Assembly: GCF_018687715.1 (NCBI RefSeq)
Contig: NC_056752.1
Span: 37,084,001 to 37,148,000 of the forward strand
DNA length: 64,000 bases
DNA from: Carya illinoinensis
Lineage: Eukaryota > Streptophyta > Magnoliopsida > Fagales > Juglandaceae
Reading direction: 5' to 3'
Shown here one piece after another: positions 12,540 through 24,241 of the stretch (position 1 is the stretch's first letter; the number at the start of each line of letters is the position of its first letter). Below the pieces are notes generated by a model. That model was not told the DNA's origin, made no database searches, and saw only the letters and a list, made by a program, of their open reading frames with translations. Both the position numbers and the translations under genes were made by a program.

Positions 12540-15500
12540 AATGAGTTTTATAAGCTAGAATTCTTGTGGGCTTGGGAACTCACTGGGAATTCAGATCCTA
12601 TCTGACTTGGTCAGAAAAGAAGCACCTAAGATTTTATTTTTACAAGAAATAAGGTTACATTCTCGAGCAATAGAAAGATTGAAGTATAAGCTGGCTTTTT
12701 TTTGCTGTTTAGCTGTTAGTTGTGATGGGAGGAGTGGGGGGATAGCATTGTATTGGAAGAAGCAATATAGAGTAGAAGTTCAAAGTTTCTCTAAGTCTCA
12801 TGTTCATGCTAAAGTGATTGAGGAAGGTGTAAATGGTGACTCATGGTGGTTGACTGGGTTTTATGGTCAACCAGAGGTGAGTGAAGAAGTGAATCATGGT
12901 ATTTGTTGAGGTCTCTAAAGGTTCCTCCTAATATAGGATGGGTTCTTTTGAGAGATTTCAATGAGATTATGAGTAATGATGAAAAGAGTGGTAAAAGAGC
13001 TAAACCAGACAGACAACTGAAGGCCTTTCGATATGTCATTGAAGAATGTCAATTGGATGATTTGGGGTTTAGAGGTAATCCATTTACATGGTGTAATGGA
13101 AGGGAAGAGAGCCATACGATTAGTGAAAGGCTAGACAGATGCTTTCCTAATTTGTAGTGGCATTCTTTTTATCCAATGGTTATGGTTATCTATGGGGTAG
13201 TTGCTCATTCTGACCATATGCCTATAATTTTAAAATTGTCTGAAGAGGTGCAAAAGGGACCAAGAAGGAAATTGTTTCATTTTGAGGCAATGTGGGTGGA
13301 AGCTTCTGGCTGTAAACAAGTTGTTGATGAAGCCTGGAAGGAAGTTGAAGGAAGGAGGGAACTGAATACTATAATGAGGAAGATTGAGCTGTAGTGAAAA
13401 ATTGTCAGTGTGGAATAGATCCAACTTTGGTAATGTGCAGAGGAATCTACATACGGCTAAGGAAAAGCTCAGATTAGCTCATCAGGCTGATCCTCTTTCT
13501 CTTAATAGGCAACAAATTCAAATGGCACGACAAAAGGTTCAACAATGGTTGCAAAGAAGTGAGACCATGTGGAAACAAAGATCAAAGGTTCTGTGGTTAG
13601 CTGAGGGAGATAAGAATTCATGTTTCTTCCATCATAAAGCATCTCAAAGGAAGAAGAAGAATTAGATAAAAGGGATCAAGGACTCAACTGGAAGATGGCA
13701 AACTGATGATGCAAGAGATAGGGTCATTACTGAGTACTTTCAGACTCTTTTTACTACTGCTGGGGAGTTAAGGCAATATGGATTTTCTGTAAGATCCAAA
13801 TGATAGAGTAGATACCCAAATGTTGGAATAGTTTGATGCAACTTTTACAACTGATGAGGTGAAGAGAGCACTAGATGAAATGCATCCAACAAAATCACCT
13901 GGACCAGATGGTATGACCCCTATTTTTTATCAAAAATCCTGGTCTGTTGTTGGAGTTGATGTCACTGACGCAGTGTTGAATGCCCTTAACAGTGGTTCCT
14001 TTCCTATGGAGATTAATCATACCTTTGTTACTTTGATTCCTAAAAAGAAAATGACTGAGTTTGTTTCTGATTATAGGCCTATTAGCTTGTATAATGTCAT
14101 TTATAAGTTGATCTCCAAGGTTTTAGCTAATAGAAGCTATTTTTACTTGCTGTTATTTCACCATCATAAACAGCTTTTGTTCCAAGTAAATTAATTACGG
14201 ATAATGTATTAGTAGCCTATGAAACGGTGCATTTTCTAAGAAGGAAGAGAAGGGGAAAAGATGGTTTTATGTCTTTGAAGTTAGATATGAGCAAGGCTTA
14301 TGATAGAATTGAGTGAGAGTTTCTTGAAATGGTGATGTTGCATATGGGTTTCAGTTCAAGGTGGATTCAGTTGGTGATGTTTTGTGTCACAACTGTCTCT
14401 TTTTTAATTCTTGTGAATGGTGAGCCTAAGGGACCAACTGTCCCAACTCGTGGATTGAGACAAGGAGATCCCATTTCTCCCTATCTCTTTTTACTGTGTA
14501 CTGAGGGCCTTATAACATTGCTGGATAAGGAAAATGTGCATCAACAAATTGAAGGAGTTTAAGTATGTAGAGGGGCTCCTAAGCTAAATCATCTCTTGTT
14601 TGCAGATGATAGTGTTTTGTTTTGTAGAGCTACTATGCAATTTTGTTTAACCTTGCAACATAGACTTGATATCTATGAGAAAGCCTCTGGATAGAAGATT
14701 AATGGAGAAAAGACTTTTATGATGTTTAGTCATAATGTGCCCTCAGCTCAAAGAATGGAGATCATGCAGTTTTGGGGTGTTACTCATTTCCAGCAATATG
14801 ATAAATACTTAGGGTTGCCACCTATGGTTGGAAGAGGTAAATATCGAGCATTCTATGTTTTAAAACATAGAGTTTGGTCTAAATTATAAGGCTGGAAATA
14901 AAAACTCTTATCACAAGGAGGGAAAGAAGTTTTGTTGAAAGTTGTGGCCCTTTCCATTCTTACTTATACTATGAGTTGCTTTAAATTACCTAAGTCACTA
15001 TGTTTAGATCTCAAATGATTGATGGCTAGTTTCTGGTGGGGTCAAAGAAAAGAAGAGATAAAATTAAGTTGGGTCAATTGGAGGAAGCTATGTGAGCCAA
15101 AACTGGATAGAGGAGTGGGATTCAAATGTATTCAAACTTTCAATAAGGCTCTTCTAGCTAAGCAGGGTTGGAGGATAATGAATGAGGATTCCACCCTTCT
15201 TCATAAGGTTTTTAAAGCTAGATATTTTCCAACATCTAGTTTTATAGAATCTAGAATGAGTGCTAATCCTTCTTATGTGTGGAGAAGCATATGGGAAACA
15301 AAGCATAGTTTATTAAAAGGCTGTAGATGGAGGGTTGGCAATGGTCTGTCTATCAATATATGGATTTATTATTAGCTTCCAAACCATAAGCTGCTAGCTA
15401 ATTTGGTCAACATACCTCCTACAACTGATTTACAGATGGTGGCATCTCTTATCAAGGAGGATCAAAGCAGCTAGGATATTGAAAAGGTAAGAAGTGTGCT

Positions 15501-16573
15501 GCCAGCAAGAGAGGCAAATGAAGTGCTAAGTATAAGATTGCCATAAGATAATATGCTTGACTTACTTATATGGGAGCATGAGAAGAGTGGGGTTTTCAAT
15601 GTAAAAAGTGCTTATGTTTTTTTCAGTTCTTTGGAGCAAACTAGAAAGAAGGCCAAAAGTTCAAGTGTTGCAGATGACAAACTGTTATGGAAGCACCTTT
15701 GAAAAATGCATGCTCCTCAAAGAATCAAGGTGTTTGCATGGAGAGTGTGTAAAAATATCCTTCCAACCTTTAAGAATCTAAAGACTAGAAGAGTAATAAA
15801 AGAGGCTAGATGTCATTGGTGTCAAGCAGTTTTTTCCTTCAAAGAAAGAAGCAACAACTAGGATGCAGTTTACACACATGGCTATATCTGTTATCAAAAG
15901 AAGAACAGCAGGAGAATTGGAGAGGTTGTTCCTTCTAGCTTGGGGACTTTGGTATAGAAGAAATCAAAGAATATATGCAAGAAATATTCTATCAACTCAG
16001 TAAGTCATGGACCATGCTTTTACTCTCTACTAGGAACATAATGCAACATCAGAGGCTATAAAGACTAAACAGAAATACAAGTGCAATTGGCAACCTCCCC
16101 CTACAGGTGTGTTGAAACTCAATGTTGATGGCGCTTTATTTAGTGTTCAATGTAAGTCTGGTGTTGGTGCTATGATGTGTGATCATGAAGGGAATGTCCT
16201 ATTTGCTACTAGTAAATCAGAACTTGCTATGGACGATCCATTGGAGATTGAATTTCTAGCTATCTTAAGGGCTTGCAACTGTGTATACTTCTTGGAATTA
16301 CAGAACTAAGAGTAGACTCTGATGCCTTGTTAGCAGTCCAAGAATTGGAAATGGAAGGATATTCTACAACTTTGTGGGGGTGGCTTGGTTCAAGAGATAA
16401 AAAACTTGTTTCAAAGGTATCCAACTTGGTCTCTTCATCATAAGGGACAGGAAGCTAATGGAGTTGCTCATGCATTGGCTTCGTTTGCATGGAACCTTGA
16501 TGATCTTATTATTTGGTGGGACTCAAATCCGGAATGTATTTCCCAATCTATTTGGATTGATTCAAATTTGTAA
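12540..16573 (+). pseudogene. LINE ORF2: endonuclease, reverse transcriptase, zf-RVT, RNase H
   Basis: Endonuclease: FLQEIRLHSRAIERL at about 12640, RDFNEIMSNDEKSGKR at about 12950 (first residue Arg rather than the usual Gly) and AHSDHMPIILKL at about 13203. Reverse transcriptase: SPGPDGMTPIFYQKSW from about 13893, TRGLRQGDPISPYLFLLC from about 14447, and the catalytic FADD at about 14603. A zf-RVT segment follows (MHAPQRIKVFAWRVC) near 15710. RNase H starts at about 16110 (LKLNVDGALF) and ends at 16573. Numerous stops and shifts make it a pseudogene. Confidence 0.87.
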
Positions 16574-16626
16574 TGTTTGAGTTTGATGAATAAAAAATCC
16601 TTTTTGTTTAAAATAAAAAAAAAAAA

Positions 16627-16892
16627 TTAAAAACAAATTTATAATATAACAAACCATATCAAGTTATATAAGTTTATGAGATTATTTTTATGTAAATTTT
16701 TGTGATTAAAATATTTCTCATATTTATATATATACACCCACGTAATTATCAGTCTCTCTCCCTTTATGTAAAGAAAAATTTGTAAGGTTTTCCATTAGTA
16801 AGATAAAAAAACAGTGGAAAAAAAAAAAAGAGGAAAGAAAATGAGGTATTTAATCAAAATTTGAAGATTAAGGAGTTAGCATTGAATTATCA
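16627..16892. other. AT-rich spacer between the LINE tail and the LARD-like element
   Basis: AT-rich sequence with short poly(A) runs, for example near 16818-16829. No gene or boundary repeat is recognised. Confidence 0.3.
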
Positions 16893-17494
16893 ATCTCTTG
16901 GCTTGATTTTTGGAATTATCTCGAGGCTAAATTATTGGCCACTAATTTGACCCCTACAGATTAAGAGATAAGGCTAAGAAGGGATAAGTAAAGATACTCA
17001 GATTCCTAAAGGGAGAAAGACTCAAACTCTTGAAAGAAAAGAAACTTAGACTTCTAAAAGGAAAATATTTTCTAAGGTAAGTTGAACTTAATCACTCAAA
17101 GTAAATAGACCTCTATATAAGATGAAGACACTCCACAAACCCTCTACATAATGTCTCTGCATAGGTTCTCCACAGAAACTCCCTACGCTTAGACTCACCA
17201 CAACTTCTCTACGCATAAACTAAATTTCTCTATCGTATTGTAAGATATACGAGGCTATAAGAGATTGTAAAATCACCCATTATAGTGAATTTTATCCCAA
17301 CAACCTATGGACATAAGCATTATACCGAACCAAATAAATATTTGTGTCACTCTTTATTTATTTTTATTTGCTTATTGATTATTTATTTCATGAATAAACG
17401 TGAAGAGCATCGTATCGAAACCTTAATCATCAACATGGGCCGAGGATCATTCTTTTCTCCATTCTAGTTTTTTGTGCAAATTTATCTATTAACA
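16893..17494. repeat. Left LTR of the LARD-like element, first 66 bp inverted
   Basis: From about 16963 to 17494 it aligns in direct orientation to the right LTR (21698-22196). The first 66 bp (16893-16958, ATCTCTTGGCTTG to GACCCCTACA) instead match the reverse complement of 21632-21697. The expected TG-start of the LTR therefore lies inside the repeat, facing the wrong way. Confidence 0.65.
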
Positions 17495-17512
17495 GTTGGC
17501 ACCATTTATGAG
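17495..17512 (+). other. Putative primer binding site of the LARD-like element
   Basis: GTTGGCACCATTTATGAG directly follows the LTR end ATTAACA. It resembles the TTGGCGCC-type site after many plant gypsy LTRs, with substitutions. The tRNA is not certain. Confidence 0.45.
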
Positions 17513-17812
17513 ATACAACTTTTCATTATTTCCTGTAACAGTAGGAGGATGATTCTCCGACTCACGAGATCTTCTCCAAAAAACATGAGATAACTTCCTC
17601 GACCCTTCAACTATTATTTTATTTCATCAATTTTGTTAGCACAAATTATATAATATATATATATATATATGGAAGGACCCAAAGCCTGGTTATACACTGT
17701 GCACTTTGCACTTAAAATGCACAATGCACTAAGGGGCATCTCCACCATGCATGGCATGCATGCTGCATACTGGATGCACACAGAGCACCGAAGAGGGCCA
17801 CTCTGCCCAGCC

Positions 17813-18901
17813 TAGGGGTTGGAAAAATTTCCGAGCTCCGAACTCTGGCCGAATTCCGACAAGGCTCCAACTCCGACAGAGTCAGAATTTTCGGAAGTCG
17901 GAGTCGGAGCCTTAGTCGGAATCCGGAGTCCATATTGGCTCCGAGCTCCGACTCTGAATTCTGACACTTAGACTTAATATATTTAATATTGTAACATAAG
18001 TAACAAGTAGTTGAGTGGCCTAATGGTGCGATGCAGTGTTTTGCCAACTAACTGACCAGCATTCGAGCCTCCCCATGTACAAGATGGTGTATTTTGCCAA
18101 GTTTCTTTTATAAAAACCCTCAAAAGTTCAAGACGACTTCATTTCAGCCTCCTATATATTTATCTCTTCAGCCTTCAGGAATCAGGTCGAAACCCTACAC
18201 CGTTTCTCACCTCTTCCATCATTTTCTTAGAACCGAAAGCCTATCTTTTCTCTCTTGCCATTTTTTCTCACTTCCTCATTTGTTTTCTCACAAATTCCCT
18301 AAGTCAACTAAAATCTTCAATTCAGTTTTGAATATGCTCAAGTTCCACTACACATGGGTTAGGGTTTCATTCTTAACCTATTCCCGTCGCTTCTCACGAT
18401 CAGTAGCCCTCTCTTCTCCACCGCATTAAGGAGCTACCAGGGTGGACTTGTTACACTACGCTTGTCTTCCTCTATAGTCTGTTGTAATAAAAAACCCTAG
18501 GATGCGAAAATCTTCTGTGAATCTGTTTCTATTATTTTTTATAATTTATGTTATTTTTTATAATTTCTGTTATTTGTTAGGATGCGAAAATCTATTTTTT
18601 GTGAAATGTTCTTTGTTCGGAGATTTTGACATTGGGTTGCAAAAGAGAAAACAAGTTGTGAATTGTGGAATGTTCTTTGTTGGGATTTTCATCTGTTCTG
18701 TTTTTTTTTTTTTTTTTTGTTCTTTCATTCAACTCCTATTAGAGCTCTGACCCTCTACTTCGACTCTGACAACTCCAATCGGAGTCGGAATCTACTCTAA
18801 TTTAGAGTCAAAGTCAGATCCCAACTTGATCTTCGACTTTGGTCAGAGTCGGAGGTCGGAGTTGGGCTTTCCGACTCCGACAGAGTCGGAGCCCAGCCCT
18901 A
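17813..18901. mobile_element. Non-autonomous hAT transposon with GTCGGA/TCCGAC subterminal arrays
   Basis: The left end TAGGGGTTGG and right end CCCAGCCCTA are imperfect inverted repeats of the (C/T)AGGGG hAT type. The flanking 8-mers GCCCAGCC (17805-17812) and GCCTAACC (18902-18909) agree at 6 of 8 positions, as expected of an old hAT duplication. About 150 bp inside each end are packed with TCCGAC/GTCGGA hexamers, probable transposase-binding repeats. The middle (about 17975-18740) is AT-rich, contains two AAACCCTA motifs typical of plant promoters, and has no transposase frame. Confidence 0.7.
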
Positions 18902-18909
18902 GCCTAACC

Positions 18910-20060
18910 CACTGTGGGCCTAACAGAGGCATTGACAACCACCATGCTGGCCATTGGAGACCTCTACATCTACTAGGGTGGTCGTCGACCCACACACCCC
19001 CATCCCCTGATTGCAACGACCGTGCTCATCTAACATGCAAACCATTGGGGCTTCCTTGCCACTCACCAAGGGACCAGAAAAGGTCTGGGCGGCCACCAAG
19101 TGGATTGTTGGAGTCTTCTATCTCCACCTCAACTATCCCTAACCGCTACGGTCATGCAAGGCGGTGTCTTGGCCTGGGAGGCCATGCACATAACGTGCAT
19201 TCGTAAGACTCATGGCAACTAGCCATGAGTTAATTAGGGGTCTCAATGGTCACCACTTGGACATGCGGTGCCACCGAAATGGTCCTCGACCATGGAGGCA
19301 ACGTTCACTGCACGAACCATGTGCATGGAGTGTGCACACGATTGAGTCCCACCTTGCCCACTCATTGTGGGCTGGCGGGCCCACTAGTAGTAGACCCTAC
19401 GATCATAAGTGAGATGTCTTTTGGCCACAAAGTCTCATCATAGTGGCGAGCGCCATATCTCATTGTGCACATAGGTGGCAGAAAGTTGCACAGCCACCCT
19501 TCTCAACCATGGGTGAAACATGGGGTGTGCCCCCTCAACACCCTCCTCGGTCACAATGGTGGTCTACTAGACCACCTACTTGCCACGATGACCTACTTTA
19601 CCAGCCACCTCGACCCCATAGTGGGCAATAGTCCCTCCTAGGCACTGCCCAGGGTGGGCAATGACAACTAGTTGTAGCAGACTTGTGGGCAAGCTCAAGC
19701 TCCTTTACCCGCCCACTATGACTCACTTCTCTCGTGATAGATTACTACTTTGCTATGTATGCATCCACAAGAACAAAATTGATCTGGTTCCTTGTAAAAC
19801 TCCTCAACATTCCATGAGAATCCTAGTGGCTACACGACCTAAGAATATACTTCATAGGAAATCACTTGCATGAAATGGAATACCACATATGAAGCCCCTT
19901 TTGGGCATTTTAATCTGTCTTCACTATAATATATTGCTCAATATCATGAGCACCCCCAAGCCTTCATCATGCTTTAGCGAAATGGCTCAAGTTCACAAAT
20001 TTCAAACTTGCAATTTGTATTATACTAACATATTTGGTTTTTGGTGAAAACCTCTCAGAG
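18910..20060. other. GC-richer non-coding interior of the LARD-like element
   Basis: Unlike its AT-rich surroundings, this stretch is rich in CCAC, GGCC and CCCA words. Short open frames exist (for example 18826-19206), but they have no recognisable domain and overlap the hAT end. No gag or pol motif is seen. It reads as spacer of a non-autonomous retroelement. Confidence 0.4.
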
Positions 20061-20084
20061 CGGTCGAACTCAACCTCCAGCCAC

Positions 20085-20615
20085 AATAGTGCGGTCGAAG
20101 ATCCTCCCAAACACCAAAGTTGAGTTCCAAAACTCGCGATGACCAAATGGTCGCGCAAGTCAAAAGACTCCATGGCCCCCCAAACACTAAAATCGAGTCC
20201 TAAGACTCGCAATGACCAAATGGTCATGTAGGTCAAAAAACCTTGCGACCCCCCAAATACCAAAACCGAGTTCCAAGACTCGCGGTGACCAAATGGGTGC
20301 ACATTTCAAAAGACCCCATGACCTCCCAAACACTAAAACTGAGTCCCAAGACTTGCAGTGACCAAATGGGCGTGCATGTCAAAAGACTCCATGACCCCCC
20401 CCCCCCCCAAAACACTAAAGTAGAGTCTCAAGACTCACGGTGACCAAATGGGTGTGCAGGTCAAAAGACCCCATGACCCCCCAAACACCAAAGTCATGTT
20501 CCAAGATTTGCGATGATCAAATGGGCACTCAAGTCAAAAGACCCCACGACCCCCCAACCACCAAATACGAGTCCAAAGACTCATGGTGAAAAGAGCGCGT
20601 AAGTCACAAGATCCC
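20085..20615. repeat. Tandem array of a ~73-bp unit, about seven copies
   Basis: The marker GACCAAAT (or GATCAAAT) recurs at 20141, 20213, 20287, 20360, 20442 and 20515, spacings of 72, 74, 73, 82 and 73 bp. The long spacing is explained by a poly(C) run at about 20395-20408. Each unit also carries a GAGTCCCAAGACTCG-like word and AAAAGACCCCATGACC. The array lies inside the LARD-like element. Confidence 0.85.
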
Positions 20616-20639
20616 ACAACCCTTGCCATCAAAACATGC

Positions 20640-20830
20640 GGAAAATGTCAGGGACCGCCCGACCCCACTCACACCTCACTGAGAGTCAACAGGCGGGACA
20701 TGTCATCAGACTGCCCAACCACTCTCGTGATGAGCCAACAGGTAGGAAAGGTCAAGGATCGCCTGACCTCCCAAGATCCCAATAGGCAGGCAACTCCTTG
20801 GACTACCCGACCTCTCTCTCCTAGCCATCA
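20640..20830. repeat. Degenerate repeats of a GGACCGCCCGACC word
   Basis: Related words (GGACCGCCCGACCCC, AGACTGCCCAACC, GGATCGCCTGACCTCC, GGACTACCCGACCTC) occur roughly every 42-56 bp with intervening AACAGGCGGG/AATAGGCAGG words. This is a decayed tandem array next to the 73-bp array. Confidence 0.5.
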
Positions 20831-21259
20831 ATACAAGCACAACATCTTCTCTAGCAAATGCCGAATGTTTATACTCACGCCACAATCGCCACTAGTGGTT
20901 ACCTTCAGGGACGAGCCACTGAGCTCCATAATGGCTTCACATAGATTTCTTTCGAGAAAAAATCGATGGGCTCGACTACCACCTAATGTGGACCGAGAGA
21001 GTCGATGGGCTTCCTAACCACTTAAGCGCAGGTCACTACAAATAAGCTCTAGCTTCAATTCCAAAATGGGAACATCGAACAACAATTTACACCAAGGGGC
21101 AGAAAATCTACTACTACCAACAATAGCAAAAACAATAATGGAAATACATACAAAAAACCAATCATGAAAATATGCATTCTTTGTCGACAATAAACAATCT
21201 CTCAGGCTAACATCCACACATATAAACAAAATCAAAACCGAGTTTCGAGCTCGCCCTGA

Positions 21260-21490
21260 TACAGTCGAGTACATCTCTCACCCAAGCTGAGCTCTGTGCT
21301 TGCAACTACTACGATCGAGTACATCTCCTGCTAAAGTAGAGCTCCACGCTAGCAACTTCCTATGTCAAGTAAATCTCCCACCCAAGTAGAGCTCCACGCT
21401 CACATCTAATGGGGTCAAGTACATCTCCCGCCAAAGTAAAGCTCTGTGCTTGCAACTAATACAATTAAGTACATCTCCCGCCTATCTCTC
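21260..21490. repeat. Tandem array with an exact 50-bp period, about five copies
   Basis: AGTACATCTC-like words begin at 21268, 21318, 21368, 21418 and 21468, exactly 50 bp apart. Units read approximately GTCAAGTACATCTCCCGCC followed by AAAGTAGAGCTCCACGCT. The array lies about 140 bp before the right LTR of the LARD-like element. Confidence 0.85.
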
Positions 21491-21631
21491 CAAACTGAAC
21501 TCTTCATTGCTTAGCACAAGACAAACAGGAAAACCAAAGACTAGTTTTCAAAATTTATTTTGCAAATTATAGACTTAAAGATTCTCAAGACCTTCTTGTT
21601 GAGCAAATTGACCTTAAGAATTACAGACATA

Positions 21632-22196
21632 TGTAAGGGTCAAATCAGCAGCCTATAATTTAGCCTCGAGATATAACCGAAAATCAAACTAAGAGATAAG
21701 GGAGAGAGACTCAGACTCATGAAAGGAAAAAGACTCAGACTTCTAAAAGGAAAAAGATTCACAAGGCTAGTTGAACTCAATCACTCAAAGGAAATAGATC
21801 TCTATATAAGATGGAGACTCTCCACAAACCCTCTACACAGGTTCTTCCCACAAGATCTCTCTACAAGCTCTCTACAGAAGCTTCCTACGCCCAAACTCAC
21901 CATAACTTCTCTACACTTATACTAAATTTCTCCATTGTATTGTGAGATATGTGAGACCATGAGAGATTGTAAAATCTTTCATTATAGTGGATTTCACCCC
22001 CAAACAACTTGTGAATGTAGGCATTATGCCGAAACACGTAAATCCTTGTATCTCTTTATTTATTTTTATTTGATTATTTATTATTTATTTAATAGACGAA
22101 CGCAAAGAGTATCGTATCGAAGCCTAAATCATCAACGTAGGTCGGAGATCATTCTTTTCTCCCTTTTAGTCTATTGTGCAAATTTATGCATTAACA
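21632..22196. repeat. Right LTR of the LARD-like element
   Basis: 565 bp beginning TGTAAGGGTCAAAT and ending GCATTAACA, a TG...CA structure. It matches 16963-17494 directly over most of its length. A possible promoter word (CTCTATATAAGATGGAG, about 21790-21806) is shared with the left copy. Confidence 0.65.
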
Positions 22197-22322
22197 GTTA
22201 TGATGTGGCAATTAGGTGCTATGTCAGCTTTTCCCATCATAAGGCTAACATATGGACCAATTCCCCCCACCCCCCCCCCCAAAAAAAACGACATGTTTAA
22301 AACTTTTTAAACCACAAGTATA

Positions 22323-22704
22323 AGACCTGTTTGGATTGCAAGATCCCCTCATCTAAGGCATCCAAACATCACATACACAAACACTTTTAATTTTAAATTT
22401 TCAACTTTTTTATTTAATTATTATCTAATCATTATAACTTTTTCAAACTTCCAAATTAAAAAAATAAATAAATAAAAATAAAAAACTCAAGCTCTTTCAA
22501 ATTTCAAAACAAAAATTATATTAAAAAATAATATTATAACAATATTTTAACTTTATAATATTTTTATTCAACATTTTTCTTTCTCATTTATCATAATATC
22601 ATAAAATATTTTAACTCAAATCATTTTACTTCTATTCATAAATCATTTTATTACTATTCACAGATCATCTCATTTCATCTCATATGACTATCCAAATGAG
22701 GTCT
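22323..22704. mobile_element. AT-rich MITE with AGACCT...TTTGGAT terminal inverted repeats
   Basis: The left end AGACCTGTTTGGAT pairs with the right end ATCCAAATGAGGTCT. The AT-rich core (TATAATATTTTTATTCAAC) resembles other copies at 22867, 24242, 38613 and 39678. No ORF. Confidence 0.65.
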
Positions 22705-22866
22705 CAATCTATAAAAAATTAAGACTACAAGACCTAAACGGTAATTTGCCCAAAATAATTTCAATTGGGAAACTTTATATTCTACACTTTTATCTCACTT
22801 TCATTTCATTACAATGATGCTATCTATCAATTTTTATTTTGTATTTTTTAAAAATAAAGGATGATT

Positions 22867-23074
22867 TAGTTTGGTTACAATTCAAATGAGATGAGATGTT
22901 TTGTTGAAAGTTAAATAAAATATTGTTATAATATAATTATTTTAATATTAGTTTTGTTTTAAAATTTGAAAAAGTTGAATTAGTTATTATATTTTGTGTG
23001 AGAATTTAGAAAACTTGTAATGATTATATGAAATAAGATAAGATTAGATAGTTTATTTTTGTGTAACCAAACTA
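22867..23074. mobile_element. MITE, 208 bp, TAGTTTGGTTAC inverted ends
   Basis: TAGTTTGGTTAC at 22867 is perfectly inverted by GTAACCAAACTA ending at 23074. The interior contains the ATGAGATGAGATG and AAATATTGTTATAATAT words of the local MITE family. Confidence 0.75.
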
Positions 23075-23459
23075 GTACTAATAGAGATAAAAGAGTCTAA
23101 TTTATTACGGTGAAATAGAAGTATATCATTTATCTTTTTCAATTTTATATAACTAACTTACATCTAAGATACAATGTAAAATAATAGTTGTAATATAGAA
23201 TATGATCTTAGAGAAATGCTACTCATCATTTTTACACCATATATTATTATGTGATTTGTCATTTTTATCCTTCTATTTAGAAAAATTCTATTCATCATCT
23301 CTACACACCACACTTTTTTATTATTTTTTTCTCTTACCAAATGTGTGGTACATGAATAATGAGTAGAAAAATTTAATTAATTTTAGAAAAGTAAAATTAA
23401 AAAAATAAAATAAAAAATGTAGCGTATAATTTGTGAAGATGATGATTCATCTTATATTT

Positions 23460-24190
23460 CCCTTTACGTAGTGTTAATGTCGTATTTCGTACGCCCTTAG
23501 GCCGAGCTGCTTAGCGGTCTGGACATTCGCTCGATTGGTGTCCTACAATAGGGAAAAGAGTGGCTCTAGGTGGCCCGAGAAGCCTCCGATGCCTAAGTTA
23601 GTCTTATACTCTGGAAAATGCTTCCAAGAAAATACAGAAGTCTAATAACAAAAGTCTATCATGAATCAGTCCCCTTACCTCCTAATTCTGGACATCCTTT
23701 TATATTCGGCTCCTTAAGTCAAAAGGCCATACCCTGCATTCTAGGGAAGAGGGAAGCCTCTCCCGGAGCCTCTACCGCCATGTTGTCTTTAATACGGCGT
23801 AGTCTCTTAGTGTCAGTCGTTTAATGTGGCATGGTTGTCTATTATCTTTATTTAATGTGACGTGATTTTCTGGCATTATTGCCTAGTTACGTCCCTTCTT
23901 CTTGGCTCCCCTTTCATCCGATCAAGATTTTCCACGCTGTTTCAGCAATGTCTCATCTCTATGTGGGTGGTTGCCTTTGACCAGTACGGGTGAGGGGCCC
24001 ACTCCCGAGCTGCTGGGGGGATCCCTCGAGGGCTGGGACCGGTGACATCTTGACTTATGGGGCCCACAGAAAGTGATGGGCTTGGACCTATCAACATGGG
24101 CTTTAAGCCCCTAATGAAAACTTCCCCTAATACATAGAATAAAGATTCGTTCATAACTTCGTAATGCTGACTTTTTGTGTTTGTGGGGTA
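23460..24190. repeat. GC-richer repeat, possibly a retrotransposon LTR remnant
   Basis: This stretch differs sharply in base content from its AT-rich surroundings (GCCGAGCTGCTTAGCGG, CCACTCCCGAGCTGCTGGGG). Composition and lack of a long frame suggest a solo gypsy-type LTR or other repeat. I could not find matching ends or a target-site duplication, so the call is tentative. Confidence 0.3.
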
Positions 24191-24241
24191 ATTTAAAGTT
24201 TTATTGTGACCAATCACTTATTAATTAAGGACAGATTTAGA

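Larger units (their letters stand above)
11030..16630 (+). mobile_element. Decayed L1-type LINE (non-LTR retrotransposon), plus strand
   Basis: Order on the plus strand: ORF1 with a DUF4283 domain and a zinc-knuckle remnant, then ORF2 with AP endonuclease, reverse transcriptase, zf-RVT and RNase H, ending in an A-rich tail at about 16605-16626. This is the layout of plant L1 elements. Stops and frameshifts interrupt both ORFs. The 5' boundary is approximate, and I found no convincing target-site duplication. Confidence 0.88.
16893..22196. mobile_element. Non-coding LTR element (LARD-like) with nested hAT and tandem repeats
   Basis: Two related terminal segments, 16893-17494 and 21632-22196, share long stretches such as CACTCCACAAACCCTCTACA/CTCTCCACAAACCCTCTACA and end alike in ATTAACA. 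Right after the left copy comes GTTGGCACCATTTATGAG, a plausible PBS of the TTGGCRCC type. The 4.1-kb interior has no gag or pol but holds a nested hAT (17813-18901), a GC-rich stretch, a 73-bp tandem array and a 50-bp tandem array. This fits a large retrotransposon derivative mobilised in trans. I found no clear target-site duplication. Confidence 0.65.

Noticed and set aside
10960..16650. Target-site duplication for the plus-strand LINE (TTTATAAT near 10975 and 16638)
   Set aside because: Eight AT-only bases in AT-rich DNA are expected by chance, and they do not abut the element ends convincingly.
18826..19206. 126-codon plus-strand frame in GC-rich DNA
   Set aside because: It starts inside the hAT right end and shows no recognisable protein feature; it is open mainly because of base content.
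20085..21490. Regularly spaced repeats resembling a CRISPR array
   Set aside because: The whole 50- or 73-bp unit repeats with no unique spacers, and it sits inside a plant LTR element in nuclear DNA.
23478..24175. Solo LTR with defined ends
   Set aside because: TG-start candidates exist, but no matching CA-end with a 5-bp duplication was found; kept only as a tentative repeat.
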